Shown here piece after piece: positions 6,243 through 13,960 of a DNA stretch of 15,089 nt; within the stretch, counting starts at the first letter, position 1; each line of letters starts with the position of its first letter. Source of the DNA: Peptoniphilus sp034090345 (GTDB lineage Bacteria > Bacillota > Clostridia > Tissierellales > Peptoniphilaceae); the NCBI RefSeq assembly GCF_034090345.1, contig NZ_JAXDSS010000096.1:1-15089 (forward strand), given 5' to 3'. The position numbers and the translations under genes are program-made. Below the pieces are notes generated by a model that was not told the DNA's origin, made no database searches, and was given only the letters and a program-made list of their open reading frames with translations.

Positions 6243-9200
6243 ATGAAAAAAATGACGACAATGAATGGGAACACAGCTGCGGCATATGTTGCATATGCAT
6301 TTTCCGAAGTTGCTCCTATTTATCCTATCACACCGTCAAGTGATATGTCAGAGTTAATAGATGCGTGGGCTGCTAACGGCAAAGAGAACATTTTTGGGGA
6401 ACAAGTTCAAGTTTCAGAACTTCAATCAGAAGGTGGAGCTGCCGGAGCAATGCACGGAGCGTTATCAGCTGGAGCTTTAGCTACATCTTTTACATCATCA
6501 CAAGGACTTTTACTCATGATTCCAAATATGTACAAGATGAGTGGGGAACTTTTACCGGGAGTTCTACACGTTGCAGCTCGTGCTCTTTCAACACATGCGC
6601 TTTCTATATTTGGGGACCATCAAGACGTAATGGCGGCAAGACAAACCGGGTTTAATATGATAGCGTCTTCGTCAGTGCAGGAAATATTGGACTTAGGTGC
6701 AGTATCTCACCTTGCATCAATAAACTCTCACATACCTACTATGCACTTCTTTGATGGATTTAGAACTTCGCATGAAATTCAAAAAGTAGAAGCGGTAGAT
6801 TACGAAGACTACAAAAAGCTGGTAGATTTTGAGGCAATAAATGAATTTAGATTAAAGTCTATGAATCCAAACAGACCATACACAAAAGGTACAGCTCAAA
6901 ACTCAGATGTATATTTCCAAGCAGCTGAGAGTACAAACAAAATGTATGAAGATGTAGTAGAGACAATAGTTCACTACATGGATAAGATGGGCGAAATAAC
7001 AGGTAGAAAATATAGACCATTCGATTACTACGGAGCAGAAGATGCAGAGAGAGTTATCATAGCAATGGGTTCTGTAAATGAAACTATAGAAGAAACTGTA
7101 GATTACTTAAATAAAAACGGAGAAAAAGTAGGTCTTATAAAAGTTAGATTGTATAGACCATTCTCTAAAAAATATCTTTTAGACGTAGTTCCAAAGACAG
7201 TTAAGAAGATAGCAGTTCTAGATAGAACTAAGGAAAAGGGAGCTCCTTATGAACCGCTACACCTTGATGTACTAAGTGCATTTGTCGGAGAAGAAAATGT
7301 GCCAATCATAGTTGGGGGAAGATATGGTTTAGCTTCTAAGAACACAACACCTTCACATATAAAGAGCGTGTATGACAACTTGGTAGAAGAAAAACCAAAG
7401 GACAAGTTCACAATTTCAATAAATGATGATGTTACACATAAATCTCTTGAAGTTAAAGAAGAAATTCAAACAGAACCTGAAGATATAATTAAGTGTAAAT
7501 TTTGGGGATTTGGCTCAGATGGTACAGTTGGTGCAAATAAATCAGCTATAAAGATAATAGGTGATGAAACAGAAATGTATGCACAAGCATATTTTGCATA
7601 TGACTCTAAAAAATCAGGCGGGGTTACAATTTCTCACTTGAGATTTGGAAACAGACCAATACGTTCAACATACTTGATTACAAAACCTGACTTTATATCT
7701 TGCTCAAAACAATCTTATGTATACAACTATGATTTGTTAGAAGGGATCAAAGACGGTGGAAAATTTTTACTAAATACACTTTGGACAGAAGAGGAGTTAA
7801 AACAAAACTTACCTCTTCAAATGAAGAAGACTTTAGTTGAAAAGAACGTTGAATTCTATACTATAAATGCAACGGGAATAGCTGAAGAAATAGGCCTTGG
7901 TTCAAGAACTAATATGATTATGCAATCAGCATTCTTCAAATTAGCAGAAGTATTGCCAATTGAAGAAGCTGTAGATAAATTAAAAGAATCAATAAAGAAA
8001 ACTTACGGCAAAAAAGGCGACAAGATAGTTCAAATGAACTATGCTGCAGTTGACTCCGGTATAGAAAAATTGCAAAAAATTGAACTTGATTCTTCTTGGT
8101 TAGAAGGAGAAGATACAGTTGTAGAAAAAGACTTGCCGGAATATGTAAAGACAATATTAAATCCACTAAATGCTCAAAAGGGAGATGAAACTCCGGTATC
8201 AGCATTTATTGGAGTTGAAGAAGGTATAATGCCTACAGGAACTGCAAGATATGAAAAGAGAGCAGTTGCCGTTAATGTACCTCATTGGCACATAGAAAAT
8301 TGTATACAATGCAACCAATGTTCTTTCGTTTGTCCTCATGCAGTGATCAGACCATTCTTATTAAACAAAGAAGAAGTTGAAGTTAAACCGGAAACTTTTG
8401 AAACTCTTGAAGCAAAAGGAAGAGGGCTTGAAGATTTACAATACAGAATTCAAGTTTCAGTGCTTGACTGTACAGGATGTGGAAACTGTGCCGACACTTG
8501 TCCGGCAAAAGAAAAAGCTCTTACAATGGAACCATTGGAAACAGAACTTTCACAAGCAGACAATTGGGAATATGCAATGAAAGTTGAACCTAAAGAAGAT
8601 GTTATGGAAGATAACACAGTAAAAGGCTCACAATTCAAACAACCGCTTCTTGAATTCCACGGAGCTTGTGCAGGATGTGGAGAAACACCATACGCAACTC
8701 TTGTAACTCAACTATTCGGAGATAGAATGCTCATAGCAAATGCATCAGGTTGTTCATCAATTTGGGGCGGTTCGTATCCATCAGCAGGATACTGTGCAAA
8801 TAAACATGGACATGGACCGGCTTGGGCATCATCACTATTCGAAGACAATGCAGAATATGGATATGGTATGGCGCTTGCAGTTAAGAAACTTAGAAATACT
8901 ATGAAATTACGTATGGAAAGGTATATGGAAGCAAACGGAAGAGAAGAAATCTTCACAGAGTGGATTGAAAATATGAAAGACCCTAAAGTAACTCGTGAAT
9001 TAGAATCTAAAATCGTAGAGTTTACCAAAGATTCAGACGATGAAAACCTAAAAGAAATATACAAACTTAAAGACTACATTGTAAAACAATCAATTTGGAG
9101 CTTTGGTGGAGACGGTTGGGCTTATGATATTGGATACGGCGGACTTGATCACACAATGGCAAGCGGAGAAGACTTTAACATATTGGTATTCGATACGGAA

Positions 9201-9734
9201 GTTTATTCAAACACAGGTGGTCAATCTTCAAAGTCAACACCAAGAGCTGCAGTGGCAAAATTTGCGGCAGGTGGAAAGAGAGTTAGAAAGAAAGACCTTG
9301 GAGCAATGCTTATGACTTATGGTTATGTGTATGTGGCTCAAGTTGCAATGGGTTCAAATATGAATCAATTGATGAAGGCATTAAAAGAAGCGGAAAGCTA
9401 TGACGGTCCATCAATAGTAATTTGTTACGCACCATGTATAAACCATGGGCTACTAAACGGAATGGGCAAGAGTATAGCGCAAGAAAAACGCGCCGTAGAA
9501 GCAGGATATTGGCACTTATATAGATACAATCCTCAATTGATAGCAGAAGGAAAGAATCCATTCACATTGGACTCTAAAGAACCGACAGCATCATTCCAAG
9601 AATTCTTGGATTCAGAAGTTAGGTACACTTCACTTAAGAAGACATTCCCTGAAGTGGCAGAACAATTGTATCAAATGGCAGAAGAAGACTCTAAATTTAG
9701 ATACGCTAAATATAAAAAGTTGGTAGAAAATTAA
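6243..9734 (+). CDS. nifJ: Pyruvate:ferredoxin (flavodoxin) oxidoreductase, single-chain homodimeric type
   Basis: This enzyme decarboxylates pyruvate to acetyl-CoA and CO2 and passes electrons to ferredoxin; it is central to fermentative ATP formation. At 1163 residues it has the full length of the fused type. The N-terminal domain carries YPITPSSDMSE (about 23-33), SFTSSQGLLLM and the GDHQDVMAARQTGF segment. An 8Fe-8S ferredoxin-like insert has CIQCNQCSFVCP from Cys687 and CTGCGNCADTCP from Cys743. The C-terminal thiamine pyrophosphate domain begins with FHGACAGCGETPY (about 803-815), where the next iron-sulfur cluster is bound, and continues with GGDGWAYDIG, YSNTGGQSSKSTPR and a conserved CYAPC. 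No ligand is missing. It has its own promoter and a terminator on each side, so it is monocistronic. Because such enzymes also accept 2-oxobutyrate, it could take the product of the neighbouring methionine gamma-lyase; that link is inferred. Confidence 0.97.
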   Translation: MKKMTTMNGNTAAAYVAYAFSEVAPIYPITPSSDMSELIDAWAANGKENIFGEQVQVSELQSEGGAAGAMHGALSAGALATSFTSSQGLLLMIPNMYKMSGELLPGVLHVAARALSTHALSIFGDHQDVMAARQTGFNMIASSSVQEILDLGAVSHLASINSHIPTMHFFDGFRTSHEIQKVEAVDYEDYKKLVDFEAINEFRLKSMNPNRPYTKGTAQNSDVYFQAAESTNKMYEDVVETIVHYMDKMGEITGRKYRPFDYYGAEDAERVIIAMGSVNETIEETVDYLNKNGEKVGLIKVRLYRPFSKKYLLDVVPKTVKKIAVLDRTKEKGAPYEPLHLDVLSAFVGEENVPIIVGGRYGLASKNTTPSHIKSVYDNLVEEKPKDKFTISINDDVTHKSLEVKEEIQTEPEDIIKCKFWGFGSDGTVGANKSAIKIIGDETEMYAQAYFAYDSKKSGGVTISHLRFGNRPIRSTYLITKPDFISCSKQSYVYNYDLLEGIKDGGKFLLNTLWTEEELKQNLPLQMKKTLVEKNVEFYTINATGIAEEIGLGSRTNMIMQSAFFKLAEVLPIEEAVDKLKESIKKTYGKKGDKIVQMNYAAVDSGIEKLQKIELDSSWLEGEDTVVEKDLPEYVKTILNPLNAQKGDETPVSAFIGVEEGIMPTGTARYEKRAVAVNVPHWHIENCIQCNQCSFVCPHAVIRPFLLNKEEVEVKPETFETLEAKGRGLEDLQYRIQVSVLDCTGCGNCADTCPAKEKALTMEPLETELSQADNWEYAMKVEPKEDVMEDNTVKGSQFKQPLLEFHGACAGCGETPYATLVTQLFGDRMLIANASGCSSIWGGSYPSAGYCANKHGHGPAWASSLFEDNAEYGYGMALAVKKLRNTMKLRMERYMEANGREEIFTEWIENMKDPKVTRELESKIVEFTKDSDDENLKEIYKLKDYIVKQSIWSFGGDGWAYDIGYGGLDHTMASGEDFNILVFDTEVYSNTGGQSSKSTPRAAVAKFAAGGKRVRKKDLGAMLMTYGYVYVAQVAMGSNMNQLMKALKEAESYDGPSIVICYAPCINHGLLNGMGKSIAQEKRAVEAGYWHLYRYNPQLIAEGKNPFTLDSKEPTASFQEFLDSEVRYTSLKKTFPEVAEQLYQMAEEDSKFRYAKYKKLVEN

Positions 9735-9747
9735 ATAATAAAATGAA

Positions 9748-9780
9748 ACAAGCTGAACACTTAAATTGTGTTCAGCTTGT
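9748..9780. terminator. Bidirectional terminator between converging genes
   Basis: ACAAGCTGAACAC (9748-9760) and GTGTTCAGCTTGT (9768-9780) form a perfect 13-bp stem around a 7-base loop. Flanking AATAATA (from 9735) and TATTATT (to 9788) can extend the stem. The plus-strand tail is only moderately T-rich (CTATTATTT); the minus-strand tail is TTTCATTTTATTATTT. It ends the oxidoreductase transcript and the opposing minus-strand gene, whose stop is at 9784. Confidence 0.85.
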
Positions 9781-9783
9781 CTA

Positions 9784-10179
9784 TTATTTCCAGGAAAATT
9801 TATAATAACCGGAAGCTTTTTTAAAATTGACTTTAAAAAAATATTTTGTATCAGCTAGCATATATTGGCTGCGTGAAGGATTTAAACTATCCAAAGTAAA
9901 TAAAACATTCTTTTCAGAATCTAAAATTTCCACACAAACGGCACCTTTTGAAAGATTATTTTCCAAATAAAAATCATATATTCTATTTTGTTCAAATTTT
10001 AAAACACGCCTTGTAAAACCGGTACAAAATTTAAATTTGGCATGATGATTGTTATTTGAAAGGCTAAACTTTTCATAAAAGAGTAGAGCAACCTTAGTAG
10101 ATAAAGAGACAATACCATTATTGTAAAGCACATATAAAATTATCGTTACAGAAAATAAAATTAAGAAGGAAAATACCAT
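9784..10179 (-). CDS. Unrecognised membrane-anchored small protein (131 aa)
   Basis: The ATG at 10179 has AGGAG six bases upstream. Residues 1-20 (MVFSFLILFSVTIILYVLYN) form one hydrophobic helix that could be an uncleaved anchor. The remaining roughly 110 residues look beta-rich, with alternating hydrophobic residues in CVEILDSEKNVLFTLDSLN and a C-terminus of YFFKVNFKKASGYYKFSW. This pattern resembles the small beta-sandwich modules that end many secreted proteins, but I cannot name a family. The gene lies 38 bp downstream of the polysaccharide deacetylase and is probably cotranscribed with it, so a cell-envelope role is plausible. Confidence 0.65.
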   Translation of the reverse strand: MVFSFLILFSVTIILYVLYNNGIVSLSTKVALLFYEKFSLSNNNHHAKFKFCTGFTRRVLKFEQNRIYDFYLENNLSKGAVCVEILDSEKNVLFTLDSLNPSRSQYMLADTKYFFKVNFKKASGYYKFSWK

Positions 10180-10217
10180 AGCTAACTCCTATTGAGTATA
10201 AAGTTCAAAATATTTCG

Positions 10218-11051
10218 CTAGTTATTTGATTGTAAAAATCTAACTAAATTTTTTACGTTAGTAGACGGACTTACGTGGAATCTGTGGATTTCAAGCAAGG
10301 TTTCAGGATTATCAGGGTCTAGTTTGCTGAGTTTTGTAGCAAACTTATTTGCACCGACAAAACCATATTTTAATCCCGCATCAACAACCGCTTTTTTTGC
10401 AATTTCATTTACCATTGCACCTGGATATGCAATTGCATTTGGAAAAGTTGAAGACATATTGTAAACTACGTCATTGTTCCAAACCAGATCATTTTTTATT
10501 TTTGCGTAAAATTCCGCGTCAGTTTCCCCTTCGAGTTTAGAAGAGAGAAAAGTCTTGCCCTTGTTTGCACCATCCAAAAAAGTTCCATCTAAACTATAAG
10601 TGTGACTGCCAAAGGCAAATACACCCGATTCAGCCATTTCTATAATTTGCGGGCGAGTTAGAAAATCAGGTCTTTCGAGCTGAGAGCCTACCATGAAGAG
10701 AGAAGCTTTAGCACCATATTTTTTTAGTATCGGATATGCATTTTCATAGTTATTTCTGTAACCATCATCAAAAGTTATAAATATAGGATTTTTTGGGAGC
10801 TTCATCTCTCCACTCACGAGCTTATCTAAATCATATATAGTTAGAAAAGTAAAATTAGCTTCCTTCAAAGCCTTTATAGTTTCTTCAAACTTGGCATTTG
10901 AAATCACATATTCGCTGTTAGTTGGATTTTCATCACTTATTCCATGGTAAGTTATAACGGGAAGAGTTCCATTGCCCACAGTCCTAATTCGAAACCAATA
11001 TATAAGCCCGAAACCAAGCACAATTAGAATTAAAAATATAGATTTTTTCAT
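10218..11051 (-). CDS. Membrane-anchored CE4 polysaccharide deacetylase (PgaB/IcaB-like) with an altered metal site
   Basis: A 277-residue NodB-homology (CE4) protein. Residues 4-20 form a signal anchor, so the enzyme domain is outside the membrane. Motif 1 is FITFDDGYRN with catalytic Asp95 and metal-ligand Asp96. Motif 2 is GSHTYSLDG with His150. In PgaB/IcaB-type enzymes the second ligand is a His five residues later (SHTxxLH), but here it is Asp155. Motif 3 is AYPGA (208-212), again the PgaB/IcaB style rather than the RxPY of peptidoglycan deacetylases. Near the C-terminus IHRFHV offers His256 and His259 near the motif 5 position. Typical members remove acetyl or similar groups from surface polysaccharide. 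The His-to-Asp change could keep, weaken or abolish metal binding. Ribosome binding site CGGAGGAC precedes the ATG. First gene of a two-gene minus-strand unit. Confidence 0.88.
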   Translation of the reverse strand: MKKSIFLILIVLGFGLIYWFRIRTVGNGTLPVITYHGISDENPTNSEYVISNAKFEETIKALKEANFTFLTIYDLDKLVSGEMKLPKNPIFITFDDGYRNNYENAYPILKKYGAKASLFMVGSQLERPDFLTRPQIIEMAESGVFAFGSHTYSLDGTFLDGANKGKTFLSSKLEGETDAEFYAKIKNDLVWNNDVVYNMSSTFPNAIAYPGAMVNEIAKKAVVDAGLKYGFVGANKFATKLSKLDPDNPETLLEIHRFHVSPSTNVKNLVRFLQSNN

Positions 11052-11070
11052 AAAGTCCTCCGATTAAAAT

Positions 11071-11087
11071 AATGTTTTGTAAACATT
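11071..11087. promoter_or_regulatory. Short palindrome in the divergent promoter region
   Basis: AATGTTT (11071-11077) and AAACATT (11081-11087) are perfect inverted copies around TGT. The site lies between the divergent deacetylase and rRNA methyltransferase genes, 20 bp upstream of the deacetylase start, within its leader or promoter. It could be an operator; the sequence is AT-rich and short, so chance is also possible. Confidence 0.3.
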
Positions 11088-11114
11088 TTATCACAAACCT
11101 AAGAAACAATCTTC

Positions 11115-11125
11115 TATGGTATAAT
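11115..11125 (+). promoter_or_regulatory. Extended -10 promoter of the rRNA methyltransferase gene
   Basis: TATGGTATAAT (11115-11125) combines a perfect TRTGN extension with a perfect -10 box, and there is no good -35 hexamer, as is common for extended -10 promoters. The start would fall near 11132, giving a very short leader that begins at the ribosome binding site GAGGAGTGA. Confidence 0.65.
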
Positions 11126-11143
11126 TCAAAAGAGGAGTGAATT

Positions 11144-12484
11144 ATGAAAAAAATACTAACAGGAACTATAATAGAATCAAAATTTCCAAACAAGTCAACA
11201 GTTGTGGGAGAAAATTTTGAACTTAAAATAAAGGGCGGAATAAAAGGACAAGTTGTAGAAATTAAAAAAGCAGGACACAGAAAAGGGAAACTGATAAATG
11301 TATTAAAATCGGCACCGATTGAAACAGAAAATAATTGTGAACATTTAGAAGTGTGCGGAGGATGTACATATCAAAAGTTCTCATACGAAAATGAAATAGA
11401 GTACAAAAGAGAACTTTTAAATAAATTATATAGAGACGAGGGATTTGACTTTGATATAGAAATGGTTCCTTCTCCGGTTCATAAAGACTACAGAAATAAA
11501 ATGGAGTACACATTTTCAGATGAGTACAAAGACGGTCCATTAGCGCTTGGACTACACATGAAAAATAGATTTTATGAGGTGGTAAACACAACAGACTGCA
11601 ATATAGTAAGTCAGGACTTCAACACAATAAGAGCTTTTACAAGAGATTATTTTGACGGAGTTTTAAAACCATATCACAAGATGAGACACGTTGGAAATTT
11701 AAGACATCTTTTGATTAGAAAATCTACTCTTGGAGAAATATTGGTAAATTTAGTTACGACAAGCGAAGAATTTGATTATACACCATATTTTGAAGAACTA
11801 TTAAAATTGGAGTTGGATGGGAAAATAGTTGGCATTATACACACTAAAAATGATGCGCTATCAGATGCAATTGTTCCGGAAGTTGTCGAAATTTACTATG
11901 GAAGAGACTATATAAATGAAGAAGTTTTGGGATTGAAATTTAAAGTTAGTTTGTACTCGTTCTTCCAAACAAACACAAAATCTGCCGAAGTATTGTACAG
12001 CTTGGCAAGAGAAATGCTAGGAAATATGGAAGACAAAGTGTTGCTTGATTTGTATTGTGGAACGGGAACTATAACTCAAATAATGGGACAGGGAACAAAA
12101 GAAGCACTTGGAATAGAGATAGTTGAAGAAGCCGTAGAAGCTGCAAGAGAGAACGTAAAATTAAATTTCATGACAAATATAAAATTTATAGCAGATGACG
12201 TTTTAAATGCAGTAAAAGATTTGGAATATGTGCCGGATGTAATAGTACTTGACCCGCCAAGAGAAGGGATAAATCCAAAGGCGATAGATAAAATAATAGA
12301 CTTTTCACCGGAGAAGTTTTTATACATTTCATGTAACCCGGTGACACAGGCGAGAGATTTAAAAAGATTTGTCGAACGCGGATATAAAATAGTTCAAATT
12401 AAGGCCCTTGACCAGTTCCCAAGAACTTCGCATGTTGAAGCCCTAGCCCTACTTGTCAAGGAGCGAAGCGACGCTGAGAAGTAG
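11144..12484 (+). CDS. rlmD: 23S rRNA (uracil-5-)-methyltransferase, RlmD/RlmCD family
   Basis: A SAM-dependent enzyme that makes 5-methyluridine in 23S rRNA (RumA/RlmD/RlmCD/TrmA family). An N-terminal TRAM RNA-binding domain covers about residues 1-57. Iron-sulfur ligands are Cys65, Cys71 and Cys74 (NCEHLEVCGGC) and Cys152 (TTDCN). The methyltransferase domain has FFQTN (273-277), the SAM loop LDLYCGTGTI (301-310), LDPPREG (369-375), catalytic Cys397 in YISCNP, and the ending RTSHVEALALL that holds the catalytic-base glutamate Glu432. All key residues are intact. In Gram-positive bacteria one such protein often modifies both U747 and U1939 (RlmCD); which site this one uses cannot be read here. 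The natural end of the family is close to HVEALALLVK; the last residues ERSDAEK and the stop are encoded by more GC-rich sequence belonging to the repeat-like block that follows. Confidence 0.92.
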   Translation: MKKILTGTIIESKFPNKSTVVGENFELKIKGGIKGQVVEIKKAGHRKGKLINVLKSAPIETENNCEHLEVCGGCTYQKFSYENEIEYKRELLNKLYRDEGFDFDIEMVPSPVHKDYRNKMEYTFSDEYKDGPLALGLHMKNRFYEVVNTTDCNIVSQDFNTIRAFTRDYFDGVLKPYHKMRHVGNLRHLLIRKSTLGEILVNLVTTSEEFDYTPYFEELLKLELDGKIVGIIHTKNDALSDAIVPEVVEIYYGRDYINEEVLGLKFKVSLYSFFQTNTKSAEVLYSLAREMLGNMEDKVLLDLYCGTGTITQIMGQGTKEALGIEIVEEAVEAARENVKLNFMTNIKFIADDVLNAVKDLEYVPDVIVLDPPREGINPKAIDKIIDFSPEKFLYISCNPVTQARDLKRFVERGYKIVQIKALDQFPRTSHVEALALLVKERSDAEK

Positions 12485-12665
12485 AGGCAGGTCAGCAGAC
12501 ATTTGCACCAAATCAAAGATTTGGGCAAATGGTTGCATCAGACCTACATTGATTCGCTTTCGCTCATCATGTTAGGTCTAGATCATGCCAAGAATCTCCA
12601 AGAGAAGCGACCTATTAGGAAGCTTCGATTGGCGGAAATCGACTGCTGAAGCTATAGCGTTGATA
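12455..12665. repeat. Palindrome-rich, relatively GC-rich repeat-like block
   Basis: A run of nested inverted repeats with base composition unlike its surroundings. ATTTGC-A-CCAAATC / GATTTGG-GCAAAT (12501-12530) has 13 paired bases with one bulge. AGACCTACAT / ATGTTAGGTCT (12540-12549 and 12569-12579) pairs with one bulge and encloses TGAT...ATCA. AGCTT-CGATT / AATCG...AAGCT (12621-12653) is nested with GAAGC/GCTTC (12604-12626). GAGCGAAGCG (12461) has a near-perfect inverted copy CGCTTTCGCTC (12555), and GAAGCGAC occurs twice (12465, 12604). The block begins inside the last codons of the rRNA methyltransferase gene. It holds no convincing gene. It resembles a dispersed palindromic repeat or a small non-autonomous mobile element, but no second copy is in the window. 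It may also act as the terminator of rlmD. Confidence 0.5.
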
Positions 12666-12751
12666 CAAAAGATGTAAATATAGAAATCCTGCTTATTAAT
12701 GAGTTTACAATCATTATTGTCGTTTAGTGTAATCATTTCATTGTTAAAGGT

Positions 12752-12759
12752 GATATAAT
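12752..12759 (+). promoter_or_regulatory. Extended -10 promoter of the hydrolase gene
   Basis: TG-A-TATAAT: TG at 12752-12753, a perfect -10 box at 12754-12759, no recognisable -35 hexamer. Start near 12766. The leader of about 60 nt can fold through ACAGATT (12768-12774) and AATCTGT (12791-12797); the ribosome binding site AAGAAGGA follows at about 12811. Between the palindromic block and this promoter I see only a small dyad, ACAAT-CATT-ATTGT (12707-12720). Confidence 0.6.
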
Positions 12760-12824
12760 AACTGCAAACAGATTTTTTAAATATTAATAGAATCTGTACA
12801 CTATTTAAAAAAGAAGGACATAAA

Positions 12825-13852
12825 ATGAAGAGAATATTTTTTAGAATTTTTTCGGTTGTCATTATTTTACTGGCTTTGGTTTTTATTCTTAGAATATATA
12901 ATGACCATAAGTATAAAGCTACCGATGCTTTGAAATTTCCTGAATATTATAAGGATGTTACTAATATAAGTTTATATCCTACAGATATTGATGGAGTTGA
13001 TGTAACTTATGTAGATGAGGGTAGGATGCAAGGCTTTAGATTTTTCTGCCTAAGCAAAAATCACATAAGGGTCTTGTAATTTGTTTTGGAGGCTCTGAGG
13101 GGAGTCCAAATTTTGAGACTGCTAAAAGATTGGCTGAAGAGGGATATGAAACCTTTGCACTATTTATGTTTGGAATGAAAAACCAAGAACGAACTCTGAG
13201 AAAAATCCCTTTAGAACAATTTGAAGATGTCATCAATTATATAAATAAAAATATAAAAGACAATAAGCCAATAAGTGTTTTAGGAGTGTCAAAAGGTGCA
13301 GAATATGCCCTTAATTTGGCTAGCAAATATCATGAAATAGATAATCTGATTTTAATGGCGCCTTCATCTTATAATTTTGCGGGTCTAGATTTTAAAGATT
13401 ATGGTTCATCATGGACATATAAAGGCAAGGAACTTCCATATATAGATATTAAAAAATCATCATTTAACTCATTTTTAAAAAATATTATTGTTCCAGCCAT
13501 CACTAAAAGTCCAATTAGCTTTAAAGAAAGTTATAACAGTGCAATAGAAGAAGACTCAACAAGCAAAGAAAAACTAATCCAAATAAAAGATGTTAAGACA
13601 AATATATTGATGATTGTAGGCGAGGATGATTTGATGTGGGATAGCCTTACCATGGCAAATAAAATAAAAGAACAGAGCTCTAAAGCAAAGATCTATTCAT
13701 ATAAAGGAGCAGGGCATATATTTGCTGGCAATGGTATTTTAGATTTAGAAAAAATTAGAGTTGCAACAGGTGGAACAGCTCAAAGCAATGAAAAAGCAAA
13801 AAGTGAATCAAGAAAAACTATTTATGATTTTTTAAAAGAAAATCATAAATAG
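12825..13852 (+). pseudogene. Membrane-anchored BAAT-type alpha/beta hydrolase split by a frameshift
   Basis: Two reading frames together encode one protein. The first (12825-13079, 84 residues as read) has a signal anchor at residues 4-23 and follows family sequence up to EGRMQGFR. The second is open from 13040 and continues FLPKQKSHKGLVICFGGSEG to the stop at 13852; with TTG at 13130 as a start it would give 240 residues. Adding one T to the run TTTTT (13041-13045) joins them into about 342 residues. The second part has the C-terminal domain of bile-acid-CoA:amino acid N-acyltransferase/acyl-CoA thioesterase (BAAT_C): nucleophile Ser in LGVSKGAEYA, the Asp in GEDDLMW and His in GAGHIF. All three triad residues survive, so the break is recent, reversible or a sequence error. 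The first frame alone lacks all catalytic residues. The natural substrate is unknown. Confidence 0.85.
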
Positions 13853-13873
13853 AAAATTATATGAAAATCTAAG

Positions 13874-13905
13874 GACGGTAGAAAATTAAAATCTATCGTC
13901 TTTTT
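13874..13905 (+). terminator. Intrinsic terminator after the hydrolase gene
   Basis: GACGGTAGA (13874-13882) pairs with TCTATCGTC (13892-13900), nine pairs with one G-U, loop AAATTAAAA, followed by TTTTT (13901-13905). It lies 22 bp after the hydrolase stop. Confidence 0.8.
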
Positions 13906-13913
13906 AGTACCAT

Positions 13914-13957
13914 AAATAGTGTAAGAAAGAAAGTAATTTCTATCTTGCACTATTTTT
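13914..13957. terminator. Second long hairpin with a GUAA tetraloop, terminator or insertion target
   Basis: AAATAGTGTAAGA (13914-13926) pairs with TCTTGCACTATTT (13943-13955) through 13 pairs including one G-U. After one A-A mismatch, AGAAA/TTTCT continue to a GTAA loop (13933-13936), a GNRA tetraloop in RNA. Five T (13953-13957) follow on the plus strand. It can act as a terminator just upstream of the insertion sequence. IS110-family elements often insert at such hairpins, so it may also mark the original insertion site or form part of the element's left end. Confidence 0.55.
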
Positions 13958-13960
13958 GTA

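Noticed and set aside
8708..9064. A 118-codon minus-strand open frame inside the oxidoreductase gene
   Set aside because: It lies wholly opposite a well-conserved coding region; its length is what codon bias on the other strand produces.
12578..12862. A 94-codon minus-strand open frame over the palindromic block and hydrolase start
   Set aside because: It overlaps the hydrolase promoter and signal anchor, has no convincing ribosome binding site, and its C-terminal part is only a reading through the inverted repeats.
13036..13050. Programmed -1 frameshift in the hydrolase gene
   Set aside because: The codons AGA-TTT-TTC do not form an X-XXY-YYZ heptamer because A precedes the T run, and no obvious stimulatory stem follows closely. 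A simple one-base loss is more economical.
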